Assembly (NCBI GenBank): GCA_963675425.1
Contig: OY776214.1
Coordinates: 4,340,001-4,404,000, forward strand
Direction of reading: 5' to 3'
DNA from: Sporobacter sp963675425
Lineage (GTDB): Bacteria > Bacillota > Clostridia > Oscillospirales > Oscillospiraceae
DNA length: 64,000 nt
Below the pieces are notes generated by a model, which was given only the letters and a program-made list of their open reading frames with translations, had not been told where the DNA came from and ran no database searches. Positions within the stretch are counted from its first letter, which is position 1. Each line of letters opens with the position of its first letter. A program made the translations under genes and the position numbers. Positions 57,098 to 64,000 of this stretch are shown piece after piece.

Positions 57098-57772
57098 TCA
57101 CTGTATCTCTACAAGCGGTGCGCCCGCTTCGACGGTTGCCCCTTTTGTTGTCAGTACCTGCGCAACCGTGCCGTCTTTCGTGGCGACGATCTCATTTTCC
57201 ATTTTCATCGCTTCCAGTATAACGAGGATGTCACCACGCTTTACGGATGCTCCGGTCGTAACCCTGATGTCCAGAACTGTCCCGGGCACAGGCGCGGGAA
57301 CAAGCTCTTTGCCGCCAGCGGACGGGGCAGGAGCCTTTTTAGGCTGCGGGGCCGGTTTGGGTGCGGATACAGGTGCGGCCGGCTTGGGCTGTGTCACCGT
57401 TTTAACGGGAACTGGTCGGACGGGCTCGGATGCCGCCGAAGCGCCTTCCTCTTCCATTTTGACGTCGTACGAGACGTTATCGATCTTGACCGTAAATTGC
57501 CCGCTTCCCAGCATTCTTACACCGCTGGAGCGGGTTGGCGGGGATATCGCCGCGGAAGCGACAGGGTCTGGCAGTGTTTCTTCTGCCGGAGCGGGAACGG
57601 GTTCTGCGCTGGGGATCTCCGCAGCGGCATTCGGTACCGCAGCCGCTTTTTTGGGCGTAAACCGGTTAACCAGCGCCGATTGAAGCCGGAGCAGCAGGAT
57701 CAGACCGACAAGCACGACAAAAACGACGGAAATGCCAATAACTCCGACCAGCAGACTATCCAATATGGACAT
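57098..57772 (-). CDS. Decarboxylase gamma subunit fused to a biotin carrier domain
   Basis: A single 224-residue protein combines two parts normally separate. The N-terminal membrane helix (about 8-30) and short acidic/Pro/Ala region are like OadG (gamma subunit). A long Pro/Ala linker (about 45-155) follows, then a biotinyl domain with EAMKMEN (biotin Lys190). A small beta-rich patch (FTVKIDNVSYDVKMEEE, about 93-110) precedes the linker. The biotin domain would swing between an alpha carboxyltransferase encoded elsewhere and OadB. First gene of the pair, with its promoter upstream. Confidence 0.88.
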   Translation of the reverse strand: MSILDSLLVGVIGISVVFVVLVGLILLLRLQSALVNRFTPKKAAAVPNAAAEIPSAEPVPAPAEETLPDPVASAAISPPTRSSGVRMLGSGQFTVKIDNVSYDVKMEEEGASAASEPVRPVPVKTVTQPKPAAPVSAPKPAPQPKKAPAPSAGGKELVPAPVPGTVLDIRVTTGASVKRGDILVILEAMKMENEIVATKDGTVAQVLTTKGATVEAGAPLVEIQ

Positions 57773-57878
57773 GTGTGCACCTCTCTTTAAAAAATATCTA
57801 TGCTATAACCGGACATGAAGAAGAGACCTGCCGGAAGCAGCTCTCCTTCTCTGGAGCCGGGAAAAAACAATACAACCT

Positions 57879-57906
57879 ATTATAACAGCAGAAAAGCAAA
57901 TTTCAA
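57879..57906 (-). promoter_or_regulatory. Promoter of the gamma/biotin-oadB pair
   Basis: On the minus strand TTGAAA (57906-57901) and TATAAT (57884-57879), 16 nt apart. The following leader of about 100 nt is rich in short complementary segments (for example GGAGAG/CTCTCC). Confidence 0.6.
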
Positions 57907-58354
57907 TACGAATAAATCGGTACGGATATTACCGCAGTCACAACTTACCGCAAAAGACAAAAGGCTTCGTATAAGCGAAGTCTTTTAACATGCCCCGCGT
58001 GACGACATTGTCATTACACGTCTATGAATTTTTAAGGTTACAGACACCATGTTCATACACATCCTAATTCACCTCTACTATTAAACAAGACGGAAAGATA
58101 TTCGTCAAGACTTAATTTTCACCGTTTTTGCATATTTCGTCTATTTTTTAACATCTACACCCATTATATTTTACAATAATTCGTTATATTTTACAAATCG
58201 TTGGTTTTCCTTTTTGGAATAGCAGGATTCCCATTACCTTATACCGCTGTCTAACGGGCGCAGCCCTGCATACGCGGCTATGCAACTACGGCACTGCGCC
58301 CATTCGTTCTGATTGATAAAAATTTATTATTATGTTAAAAAACTTTCATATAAA
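57907..58354. other. Intergenic region with two hairpins
   Basis: No gene seen. An AAAAGGCTTCG/CGAAGTCTTTT hairpin lies at about 57959-57987. A longer structure GGGCGCAG...CTGCGCCC with inner TGCATA/TATGCA arms lies at about 58256-58303, without a T-run. The middle is very AT-rich. Confidence 0.55.
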
Positions 58355-60319
58355 TCAAAACCGCCCCAGATCGAGCGCCGCGAAGTGGGCGGTGCGCGTG
58401 GCCTCAGTGATATTCTTCGGCGTCACGCAGTCCCCGATCTGATAAAACTCCGGCGCGATAAAGCGCAGCGCCTCGGCCTCGTCTCTGAGCGGCCTCATGC
58501 CGACGGCACAGACGACCGTGTCCGCCTCAATAAGCTTTGTCCCTTCCGCGCTTTCGCCGGTCACGCCCTTGTTATTGATCTCCAGCGCCTTTGTCCCCAA
58601 CGCCAAATGAACACCCAGCCGCTCCAGCTCAATGCGGATGGACTGGCCCTGCAGGATATTCCCGCCGTCGTTGAGGCTGGGGAACATCTCTATGATCGTT
58701 ACCTCATGGCCTTTATCGCCCATATAAATGGCCAACTCGCTGCCAACAAGGCCGCCACCTAGAATGACGATCCGCTTCCCGGCCTTTTTCGGACTTATGT
58801 ACAGCTTCTCCGCGCCAAGCACGTTTGGCCCGTCAATCCCCTTGATCCCCGGGATAAACGGCCTGGAACCCAACGCGGCGACAATCGCGTCCGGCCCGAT
58901 GCTTTCCGCCAGCGCCGGCGTCACTTCCGTATTCAGGCGGACATCGATGGGCAACCGGGAAATCATGCGCGCCTGACGCTCCAGATATTCGTGCAGATGC
59001 TTTTTAAACGGCACCTGTTCCTCACAGCGCAAAACGCCGCCGAGCTGTCCGGACTTTTCGCACAGGATGACCTTATGTCCGCGTTCAGCAGCCGACAGCG
59101 CCGCCTGCATCCCGCCGATACCGCCGCCGGCCACGAGAACCGTCTTTTTCTTCGCGGGCGGCCGCTCGAATTTAACCTCGGCCTCATTGCTGATTTCGGG
59201 ATTAAGCGCGCAGATGATATGTCCCTTTGTCATCAGGTTTGAAAAGCAGGCAAAGCAGCGGATGCAGTTGGTGATTTCGTCGTCCTTGCCCAGACGCGCC
59301 TTGGTCGGCAGGTCCGGGTCACAGATGAGACCGCGCGCCAGCTCCACGATGTCGGCCTTTCCGGTCTTGATGATCTCCTCCAGAAGCGCCGGGTCCGACA
59401 GCGCGCCCACGGTAGCGACCTTTGAGTGCTTGACATGCTTTTTAATCTCGGCGGCATATTTGACGTTGACGCCGTCTTCCAGGAACATGCTTGGATGCGT
59501 CACGGTAAATACGCGCGGGTCCTCATGGCTGCCGGCCGACACATGGATAAGGTCCACCTTGCCGTCAAGCGCCTTGGCAATCTCGACGCCATAGTCGATA
59601 CCGTAGCCGCCCTCGTAGCACTCTGAGCCGCTGATTCGAATTTCAATCGGGAAGCCGGGTCCGACGGCCTCCCGAACCGCGTCGATAATCTCCAGCGGAA
59701 AACGTATCCGGTTTTCAAAGCAGCCGCCGTATTTGTCCGTCCGGGTGTTGATCGTCGGCGACATGAACTGATGCATCAGCCAGCCGTGGCCGCCGTGCAG
59801 CGTGATCATCCCAAAACCGCATTGCTTGGCGAACGCCGCCGCGTCCGCGTGCTTCCGGATTGTCCTTTTCATAATGTCCGGCGTCATCTCATGGGCATGA
59901 ATCCGCTCACCCCGGAGGCCGGCCGTATCGCTTTCGACAGGGCCGTAGATCTTGTGGCCCTGAGCATAGGAGATACGCGCTGCGTTGCCGCCGTGAGACA
60001 TTTCCAGCGATGCCACCGCGCCGTGCCGCGTAATGGCATCAGTCAGCTTCGTAAGATGCGGTTTCACACCGGGGTCGTCGAGCAGGATGTGGTTGCCGTT
60101 GGCGAGGGCCAGCTCGGAGTCGACCATTGCGTCCCCGATGCACACGGAGGCAGCTCCCCCGATAGCCTTACGCTCATAATACGAGATTCCCTCGTTGAGC
60201 GGACGGTTTTTGCTCGTGGCGTACTGCAGCCCCGTCGGCGAGGCGAACAGTCTGCTGCGAAACAGCGTGTTCCCAATGGTGACGGATGAAAACAGATGTG
60301 GATATTGACACGTATACAT
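58355..60319 (-). CDS. NADH:flavin oxidoreductase/2-enoate reductase-like enzyme with FeS and FAD domains
   Basis: Multi-domain reductase for C=C bonds or similar (2-enoate reductase/2,4-dienoyl-CoA reductase/BaiCD-type). Residues 1-345 form the FMN-binding old-yellow-enzyme barrel, with GGHGWLMHQFMSP and HGGNAARI-type active-site segments. The 4Fe-4S cluster ligands are C352, C355, C358 and C370 (CIRCFACFSN...IICALNP). A FAD/NAD(P) domain begins with VAGGGIGG (396-403) and has a second nucleotide site in VILGGGLVGSELA. The start at 60319 (MYTCQYPHLF) follows AGGGAG; the longer frame to 60463 has no site and no homology. Substrate unknown. Confidence 0.92.
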   Translation of the reverse strand: MYTCQYPHLFSSVTIGNTLFRSRLFASPTGLQYATSKNRPLNEGISYYERKAIGGAASVCIGDAMVDSELALANGNHILLDDPGVKPHLTKLTDAITRHGAVASLEMSHGGNAARISYAQGHKIYGPVESDTAGLRGERIHAHEMTPDIMKRTIRKHADAAAFAKQCGFGMITLHGGHGWLMHQFMSPTINTRTDKYGGCFENRIRFPLEIIDAVREAVGPGFPIEIRISGSECYEGGYGIDYGVEIAKALDGKVDLIHVSAGSHEDPRVFTVTHPSMFLEDGVNVKYAAEIKKHVKHSKVATVGALSDPALLEEIIKTGKADIVELARGLICDPDLPTKARLGKDDEITNCIRCFACFSNLMTKGHIICALNPEISNEAEVKFERPPAKKKTVLVAGGGIGGMQAALSAAERGHKVILCEKSGQLGGVLRCEEQVPFKKHLHEYLERQARMISRLPIDVRLNTEVTPALAESIGPDAIVAALGSRPFIPGIKGIDGPNVLGAEKLYISPKKAGKRIVILGGGLVGSELAIYMGDKGHEVTIIEMFPSLNDGGNILQGQSIRIELERLGVHLALGTKALEINNKGVTGESAEGTKLIEADTVVCAVGMRPLRDEAEALRFIAPEFYQIGDCVTPKNITEATRTAHFAALDLGRF

Positions 60320-60529
60320 GTTTCTCCCTATGGCCGGTTTCGGCCATAAGCTCCTTCCCGCAGTTGATTTCAGTTTCAGGGACCGGCTGTCGGCCAAGCG
60401 TCCAATGATACTGTCAGTATATAAAAAGAATACTACAAATACAGTTCCACTGCAAGATGACAATTTATTAAAATGAAATAATTGTGAACAAATAGAATCC
60501 CGTTGGTCCTTCCGGGTCGTAAAAGCATA

Positions 60530-61885
60530 TCAGACAGCAGTCAGCAGCTCGTTTAAGCTGATCTGCTGTCCGCTGGCCTTTGACAGCTGGTAATACCGTT
60601 CACGAATATACTTCTTCTCATATTCGGGATACTCGGTCAGATTCAGCTTTTTGGTAAGATAACCGCTGTACCGCCAGACCTGATCCTTGATAAAAGAACC
60701 GTTGTTTTTACAGATCATGATGAGCGCGCCCAAAATCGCGTCGATAATGGTGATGTCCTTCAGCCCATAATGTGCGATCTGATTGAAATGCTGGAATAAC
60801 ACCCGGTCAAAGGTGATACCCTGGACAATCAGCCGGACATTCTGCTCCGAGTCCATATAAACTTTTGCTTCGAGTCCTTTAGCCGCCTTCTGAAGCAGGA
60901 ACCCGAGCTGTTCCACACAAAAAACGGCTGTATAGGGGTCATTAATGCCGGGCGACAGCGCGCGGACGGCAATCTCAACCAGCTTTTTCGTCCCGGCCCC
61001 GACATCCTCATATAAATTCGTCTCGTCTCCGATATAGACAAAACCCAAAAGCAGCTCCTCCAGCTCCTCCGGCGTAGCGGTCTTTTCTGTCAGCGTCATC
61101 TGATTATAATGATAAATCTGCAAAAGCGGATCGCCGGCCAGGACATGCTGGCCGACGCTGTTGACGCAGGACAGGACGACGTTATGCTCCAGCGCAAACG
61201 AAAATAGTCTCTTTTCATCGTAATACTGGATAAAACCGGACTGGTTGGCCGCAACCTCGCGCGCCTTGCTTTCCAATATACTCGAATACTCTGTCAAACT
61301 TCCGCTGATGATATCCGGGTTGTCGTCGATCTCCTTCAGATAATTTTCAATACGCACGGCCGTTTCTTTGACGAGATTTTGTATATACAGCGAGACCTGT
61401 ACCGATTTGGCGATGTAGTGGATGAAGTACGCAAAGAGTATGACAGCCAGAATAAGCAACAGAATACTAGCGGCCGGCGAGAGCACGTAGGTGTTCAGAC
61501 GTTCGGACTTAACCGCAAACAAGGAGATAATTGAAAAGATCAGAGCTCCTATAAAAAAGCCCAGTATCCGCATGGTCGTCTTTTTTTCCAGGAAATCCTG
61601 CAGCGTACGCGGGGACAACTGACTGCTGTAAATCGTCAGTACGACCATCATAATCGAAAAGGTTATTGTAAGCATCGTTAAAAGGCTGCCGACGACGGTG
61701 GATAATATGGTGCCGCCCAGACTTCTGGAGGTATAAAAAAACATCGGCGTTGAGGACGTAACAGCTAATCCGGCAAAATAGTCCAAATAGATAAAAGCGC
61801 ACGCCATCACAATAAAAAACAGCGCGTATAGACCCGGAATAAAGTATAGCTTCGTACGCATACTAAAGAGAAATTTCTTGATCAC
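60530..61885 (-). CDS. DUF2254 membrane protein
   Basis: Predicted membrane protein (451 residues). Four N-terminal helices within about 15-165 are followed by a soluble helical part. The signatures are SLGGTILSTVVGSLLTMLTITFSIMMVVLTIYSSQLSPRTLQDFLE and AVRALSPGINDPYTAVFCVEQLG, both hallmarks of DUF2254. Function unknown; an ion-channel-like or stress role has been speculated for the family. It stands alone upstream of the flavoprotein on the same strand, with about 210 bp between the two. Confidence 0.9.
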   Translation of the reverse strand: MIKKFLFSMRTKLYFIPGLYALFFIVMACAFIYLDYFAGLAVTSSTPMFFYTSRSLGGTILSTVVGSLLTMLTITFSIMMVVLTIYSSQLSPRTLQDFLEKKTTMRILGFFIGALIFSIISLFAVKSERLNTYVLSPAASILLLILAVILFAYFIHYIAKSVQVSLYIQNLVKETAVRIENYLKEIDDNPDIISGSLTEYSSILESKAREVAANQSGFIQYYDEKRLFSFALEHNVVLSCVNSVGQHVLAGDPLLQIYHYNQMTLTEKTATPEELEELLLGFVYIGDETNLYEDVGAGTKKLVEIAVRALSPGINDPYTAVFCVEQLGFLLQKAAKGLEAKVYMDSEQNVRLIVQGITFDRVLFQHFNQIAHYGLKDITIIDAILGALIMICKNNGSFIKDQVWRYSGYLTKKLNLTEYPEYEKKYIRERYYQLSKASGQQISLNELLTAV

Positions 61886-62061
61886 GGCAGCTCCTCGCTT
61901 CTTTCATTTATCTTATTATTCATCATAACATTGATACGATTCCTGTCAATGTGCCGGGCTGGGCCACCCGGCCTTGAAACCGGGAATAATCATGTGTCTG
62001 TTTTAGCTTACAGATCTCAGGCGGGCTAACCAGCTACGCACCCGACAGCGCCTAAAAATGA

Positions 62062-62095
62062 AAAATCCCGTATCTGATAAGAATGACGGGATTTT
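62062..62095. terminator. Hairpin upstream of the small unknown gene
   Basis: AAAATCCCGT/ACGGGATTTT with a 14-nt loop. It lies in the gap between divergent genes, so it may be an old terminator or part of the small gene's leader. Confidence 0.5.
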
Positions 62096-62202
62096 GGGAT
62101 ATTATCTTGGTTCTAACCGTATAAGTTGTTTATTTTATTGAACGTTGCGCAAAATAAAGCCGACAGGCACGGATCGGTGCCTGAATTAAAAGGAGATCGA
62201 TT

Positions 62203-62421
62203 ATGTCTAAAAAGAATAAGCAAAATGACCAGAATGCCCGCAGCGCAATCGACCGCATGAAGATGGAATCCGCCGGTGAGGTCATGGGTTACGAAACCGG
62301 TGTCAACGCCACGAACGTGAAAAAGTCCGGCTACAAATCCATTAACAAAATGATTGCCGACGGAGAAGTCGAAGCTGAAAATCTGGGAAACGCCACCATA
62401 GATAACGACTATAACAGCTGA
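62203..62421 (+). CDS. Small hydrophilic protein of unknown function
   Basis: 72 residues, Asn/Lys/Gly-rich with no Cys, signal or membrane segment. AAAGGAG lies 7 nt before the ATG, and a strong terminator follows, so it is probably a real gene. AIDRMKMESAGEVMG faintly recalls the start of alpha/beta small acid-soluble spore proteins, but the second conserved half is missing, so this is not claimed. It is transcribed alone. Confidence 0.65.
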   Translation: MSKKNKQNDQNARSAIDRMKMESAGEVMGYETGVNATNVKKSGYKSINKMIADGEVEAENLGNATIDNDYNS

Positions 62422-62446
62422 TCTATACCATTATAAACGCCGAGGT

Positions 62447-62482
62447 GCCGCATCCGTGTTCCGCGGATGCGGCGTCTTTTTT
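62447..62482 (+). terminator. Terminator of the small gene
   Basis: GCCGCATCCG/CGGATGCGGC with a 7-nt loop followed by GTCTTTTTT. Confidence 0.9.
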
Positions 62483-62501
62483 GACGAGACTTAAGCGCCC
62501 T

Positions 62502-64000
62502 TCAGGCGTTGTCCGCTAAAATGCCTTCCGTAACAGCGAGGCCCCAGGTGAGGGCCCGGCCAAAGCTGTTTCCATTTAACAGCAGCGGATAATCCACGCC
62601 ATAAAAGCCGCCCGCCGCGTTTCCAACGGCGTAAAGGCCGGGGATCGATTCGTAATAGGGATCTAAAACACGCATGTTAACGTCTGTGAGCGCGCCGCCG
62701 AAAACATCCAGAAGCGAGGCGCCCCATTTAAGCGCATAAAAAGGCGGCTTCGTAATCGTCGTTAAAAGCTCTGAGCGCTTGCCGAAATCCGTGTCGTCGC
62801 CCTGCCGGGCAAGCTCGTTGTATCGATCCACCGTGGCTTTCAGATTTTCGGCCGGAACGCCGATCTTTTCCGCCAACTCATCCAGCGTATCGGCTTTCCA
62901 GGCACATTGGCCCTTTTCCACCATCTCCTCAACGGTCTTTTCAAGCCCGCAGTCGGGCGACCATTTGTCGCCGTAATTGGCGATATTAAGCGGCGTAACA
63001 GACTGACCGCCGATACAATCAAAACGCTCGCCGTACTCATCCAGCCATTTGGCGTCCATGATGGTATAGGCCATATCGTCGCCGGGCTGCGCCATCACTC
63101 GCAGGGATTTGGCCTGCAGCCAGGTGTCCTCATTCATAAAGCGCTTGCCTCTGGAATTGACAAATAAAAAGAAGAATGAAAAATACGAGGCATCGTCGTC
63201 GCGCCGGCCATGTACGGACAGAGCCCAGCTGGGATCGTCAAAGGCTGCGCCGGCCCAATAGGCCATCTTGTGCCCGTCACCGGTGTTATTGCCCTTTGGA
63301 AAATACCGGGCGTGCGAAACCTTTAAGGCGACAGGGCAAAACGCCTCGAGCATTTCACGGTCGCCTTCGATATCGCCGGAGGCAATGATAACGCCTTTTT
63401 TGCCGACAAAACGGCGGTATTTGCCATCCTCCTCGTTCTTTGCAATAAAAGACACGACCCGGCCGCTGTAATCCTTTTCCAGCTGCACAGCGCGGACCGG
63501 GCGATAAATTTTACTGCCGCCCTCAAGGACTGTTCTTTCCAGCACTTCGATAACCAGCATACCGCCGTACTGATACTTATATTTATCATATCCCGGTTTT
63601 TGGAACACCAGATGCGTACCGGGGTATTCGTTGAAGCCGGGCCCCTTGTAGTAGCCGGTATAAATCGTGGCATCAAGCGCTTCGCCCCCCTGCTCCATAA
63701 ACCAGTCAAACGCCTCGCCGCTGCGGTTTATGTACAGCCAAAGCAGTTCCTCGTTGACACGGCTTCCGGATATCATCATCCAGTCCCGGGCAAATCTCTT
63801 TTTATCAATGGCAAGGCCCAGCCGCCGCATAACGGCCGAATCCAGCACACCCACATGCGCAGCGCGCCCCATAAGCTCCGGGATTTTGTCGGCTATGACG
63901 ACATTAAGGCCCAGCTGCGTACATCTCGCGCCGGCCGCCATTCCGGATATACCGCCGCCGATAATGGCCACATCGGCCTCGATCGTTTCCGCAATCTGCT
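62502..64000 (-). CDS. FAD-dependent fumarate reductase-like flavoprotein, 5'-truncated at window edge
   Basis: Flavoprotein of the succinate dehydrogenase/fumarate reductase/urocanate reductase group. The FAD motif AIIGGGISGMAAGARC starts the visible part. A second FAD contact, AVGNAAGGFYGVDYPLLLNGNSFGRALTWG, is near the end. The central region has the usual substrate domain with MNEDTW and R-containing segments. The frame stays open to the window edge (IEADVAII), so the N-terminus and its start are missing. No haem- or Fe-S-binding partner is visible. A reductase for an unsaturated carboxylate, possibly with its own electron donor, is plausible but unproven. Confidence 0.85.
   Translation of the reverse strand, partial: QIAETIEADVAIIGGGISGMAAGARCTQLGLNVVIADKIPELMGRAAHVGVLDSAVMRRLGLAIDKKRFARDWMMISGSRVNEELLWLYINRSGEAFDWFMEQGGEALDATIYTGYYKGPGFNEYPGTHLVFQKPGYDKYKYQYGGMLVIEVLERTVLEGGSKIYRPVRAVQLEKDYSGRVVSFIAKNEEDGKYRRFVGKKGVIIASGDIEGDREMLEAFCPVALKVSHARYFPKGNNTGDGHKMAYWAGAAFDDPSWALSVHGRRDDDASYFSFFFLFVNSRGKRFMNEDTWLQAKSLRVMAQPGDDMAYTIMDAKWLDEYGERFDCIGGQSVTPLNIANYGDKWSPDCGLEKTVEEMVEKGQCAWKADTLDELAEKIGVPAENLKATVDRYNELARQGDDTDFGKRSELLTTITKPPFYALKWGASLLDVFGGALTDVNMRVLDPYYESIPGLYAVGNAAGGFYGVDYPLLLNGNSFGRALTWGLAVTEGILADNA

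Noticed and set aside
60320..60463. 48-codon extension of the enoate reductase gene
   Set aside because: No ribosome site at its start, and the protein family begins at MYTCQYPHLF.
1..64000. CRISPR arrays, rRNA, tRNA or prophage genes
   Set aside because: No regularly spaced repeats, tRNA-like cloverleaf or phage structural genes were seen by eye; a tRNAscan or CRISPR search was not possible.

Overview
The window looks like a chromosomal segment of a strictly anaerobic, Gram-positive clostridial bacterium, probably Oscillospirales-like. This is inferred from gene content only. The indicators are a nine-gene V-type ATPase, a B12-dependent ribonucleotide reductase, FeoAB iron uptake, rubrerythrin, a Na+-translocating decarboxylase, corrinoid methyltransferases and many strong AGGAGG ribosome sites. 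No rRNA, tRNA, CRISPR array, prophage or transposase gene was found. Most genes are GC-rich, while intergenic DNA and an AraC-gene island (12.7-13.9 kb) are visibly AT-richer.

Layout. 0-1.1 kb: end of a PAS-GGDEF cyclase. 1.1-8.9 kb: a minus-strand corrinoid methyl-transfer operon (UroD-type methyltransferase, corrinoid protein, methyl-THF methyltransferase, DUF1638) with two transporters, preceded by a LysR regulator. 9.4-15.3 kb: cell-envelope genes (OatA-like O-acetyltransferase, a related secreted SGNH protein, an NlpC/P60 hydrolase), interrupted by the AraC gene between 114-bp direct repeats. 15.5-17.9 kb: class II ribonucleotide reductase behind a promoter with two NrdR-like boxes. 18-23.5 kb: small metabolic and unknown genes plus two decayed gene remnants. 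23.8-28.6 kb: lipoprotein alkaline phosphatase and three membrane proteins. 29-34.1 kb: orphan sugar-type binding protein divergent from a PucR-type regulator, Ndk, and a MATE exporter. 34.8-43.5 kb: V-type ATPase operon in the order H-I-K-E-C-F-A-B-D. 43.6-51.8 kb: a permease, DUF3870, a DtxR-family regulator, feoA-feoB-small Cys-rich protein, DUF5320, DUF134, MOSC and TraB genes. 52.3-55.5 kb: SDR, rubrerythrin and an M23 hydrolase. 55.9-57.8 kb: OadB and an OadG-biotin carrier fusion. 58.3-64 kb: two large flavoproteins, a DUF2254 membrane protein and a small unknown protein.

The strongest regulatory signal is a structured leader present twice. One copy lies in the V-ATPase operon immediately before subunit A, the other before the MATE gene on the opposite strand. 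Both have a nearly identical 24-nt core, a 12-13 nt linker, a second small hairpin, GGGAGG and a start codon 5 nt later. The core's CCTCC can pair either with its own GGAGG or with the Shine-Dalgarno sequence, so it looks like a translational switch. The ATPase proteolipid carries the residues of Na+-type rotors, MATE exporters are often Na+-coupled, and OadB pumps Na+. A Na+-sensing riboswitch (the DUF1646-type class) is therefore the leading hypothesis, not yet confirmed against a covariance model.

Together the genes suggest an anaerobe that runs a Na+ cycle (decarboxylase pump, V-ATPase, Na+-coupled transport), can transfer methyl groups from an imported substrate to tetrahydrofolate, and controls iron uptake with a DtxR-type repressor. 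Start codons were reassigned where a ribosome site clearly favoured a different start from the longest reading frame; this is noted per gene.
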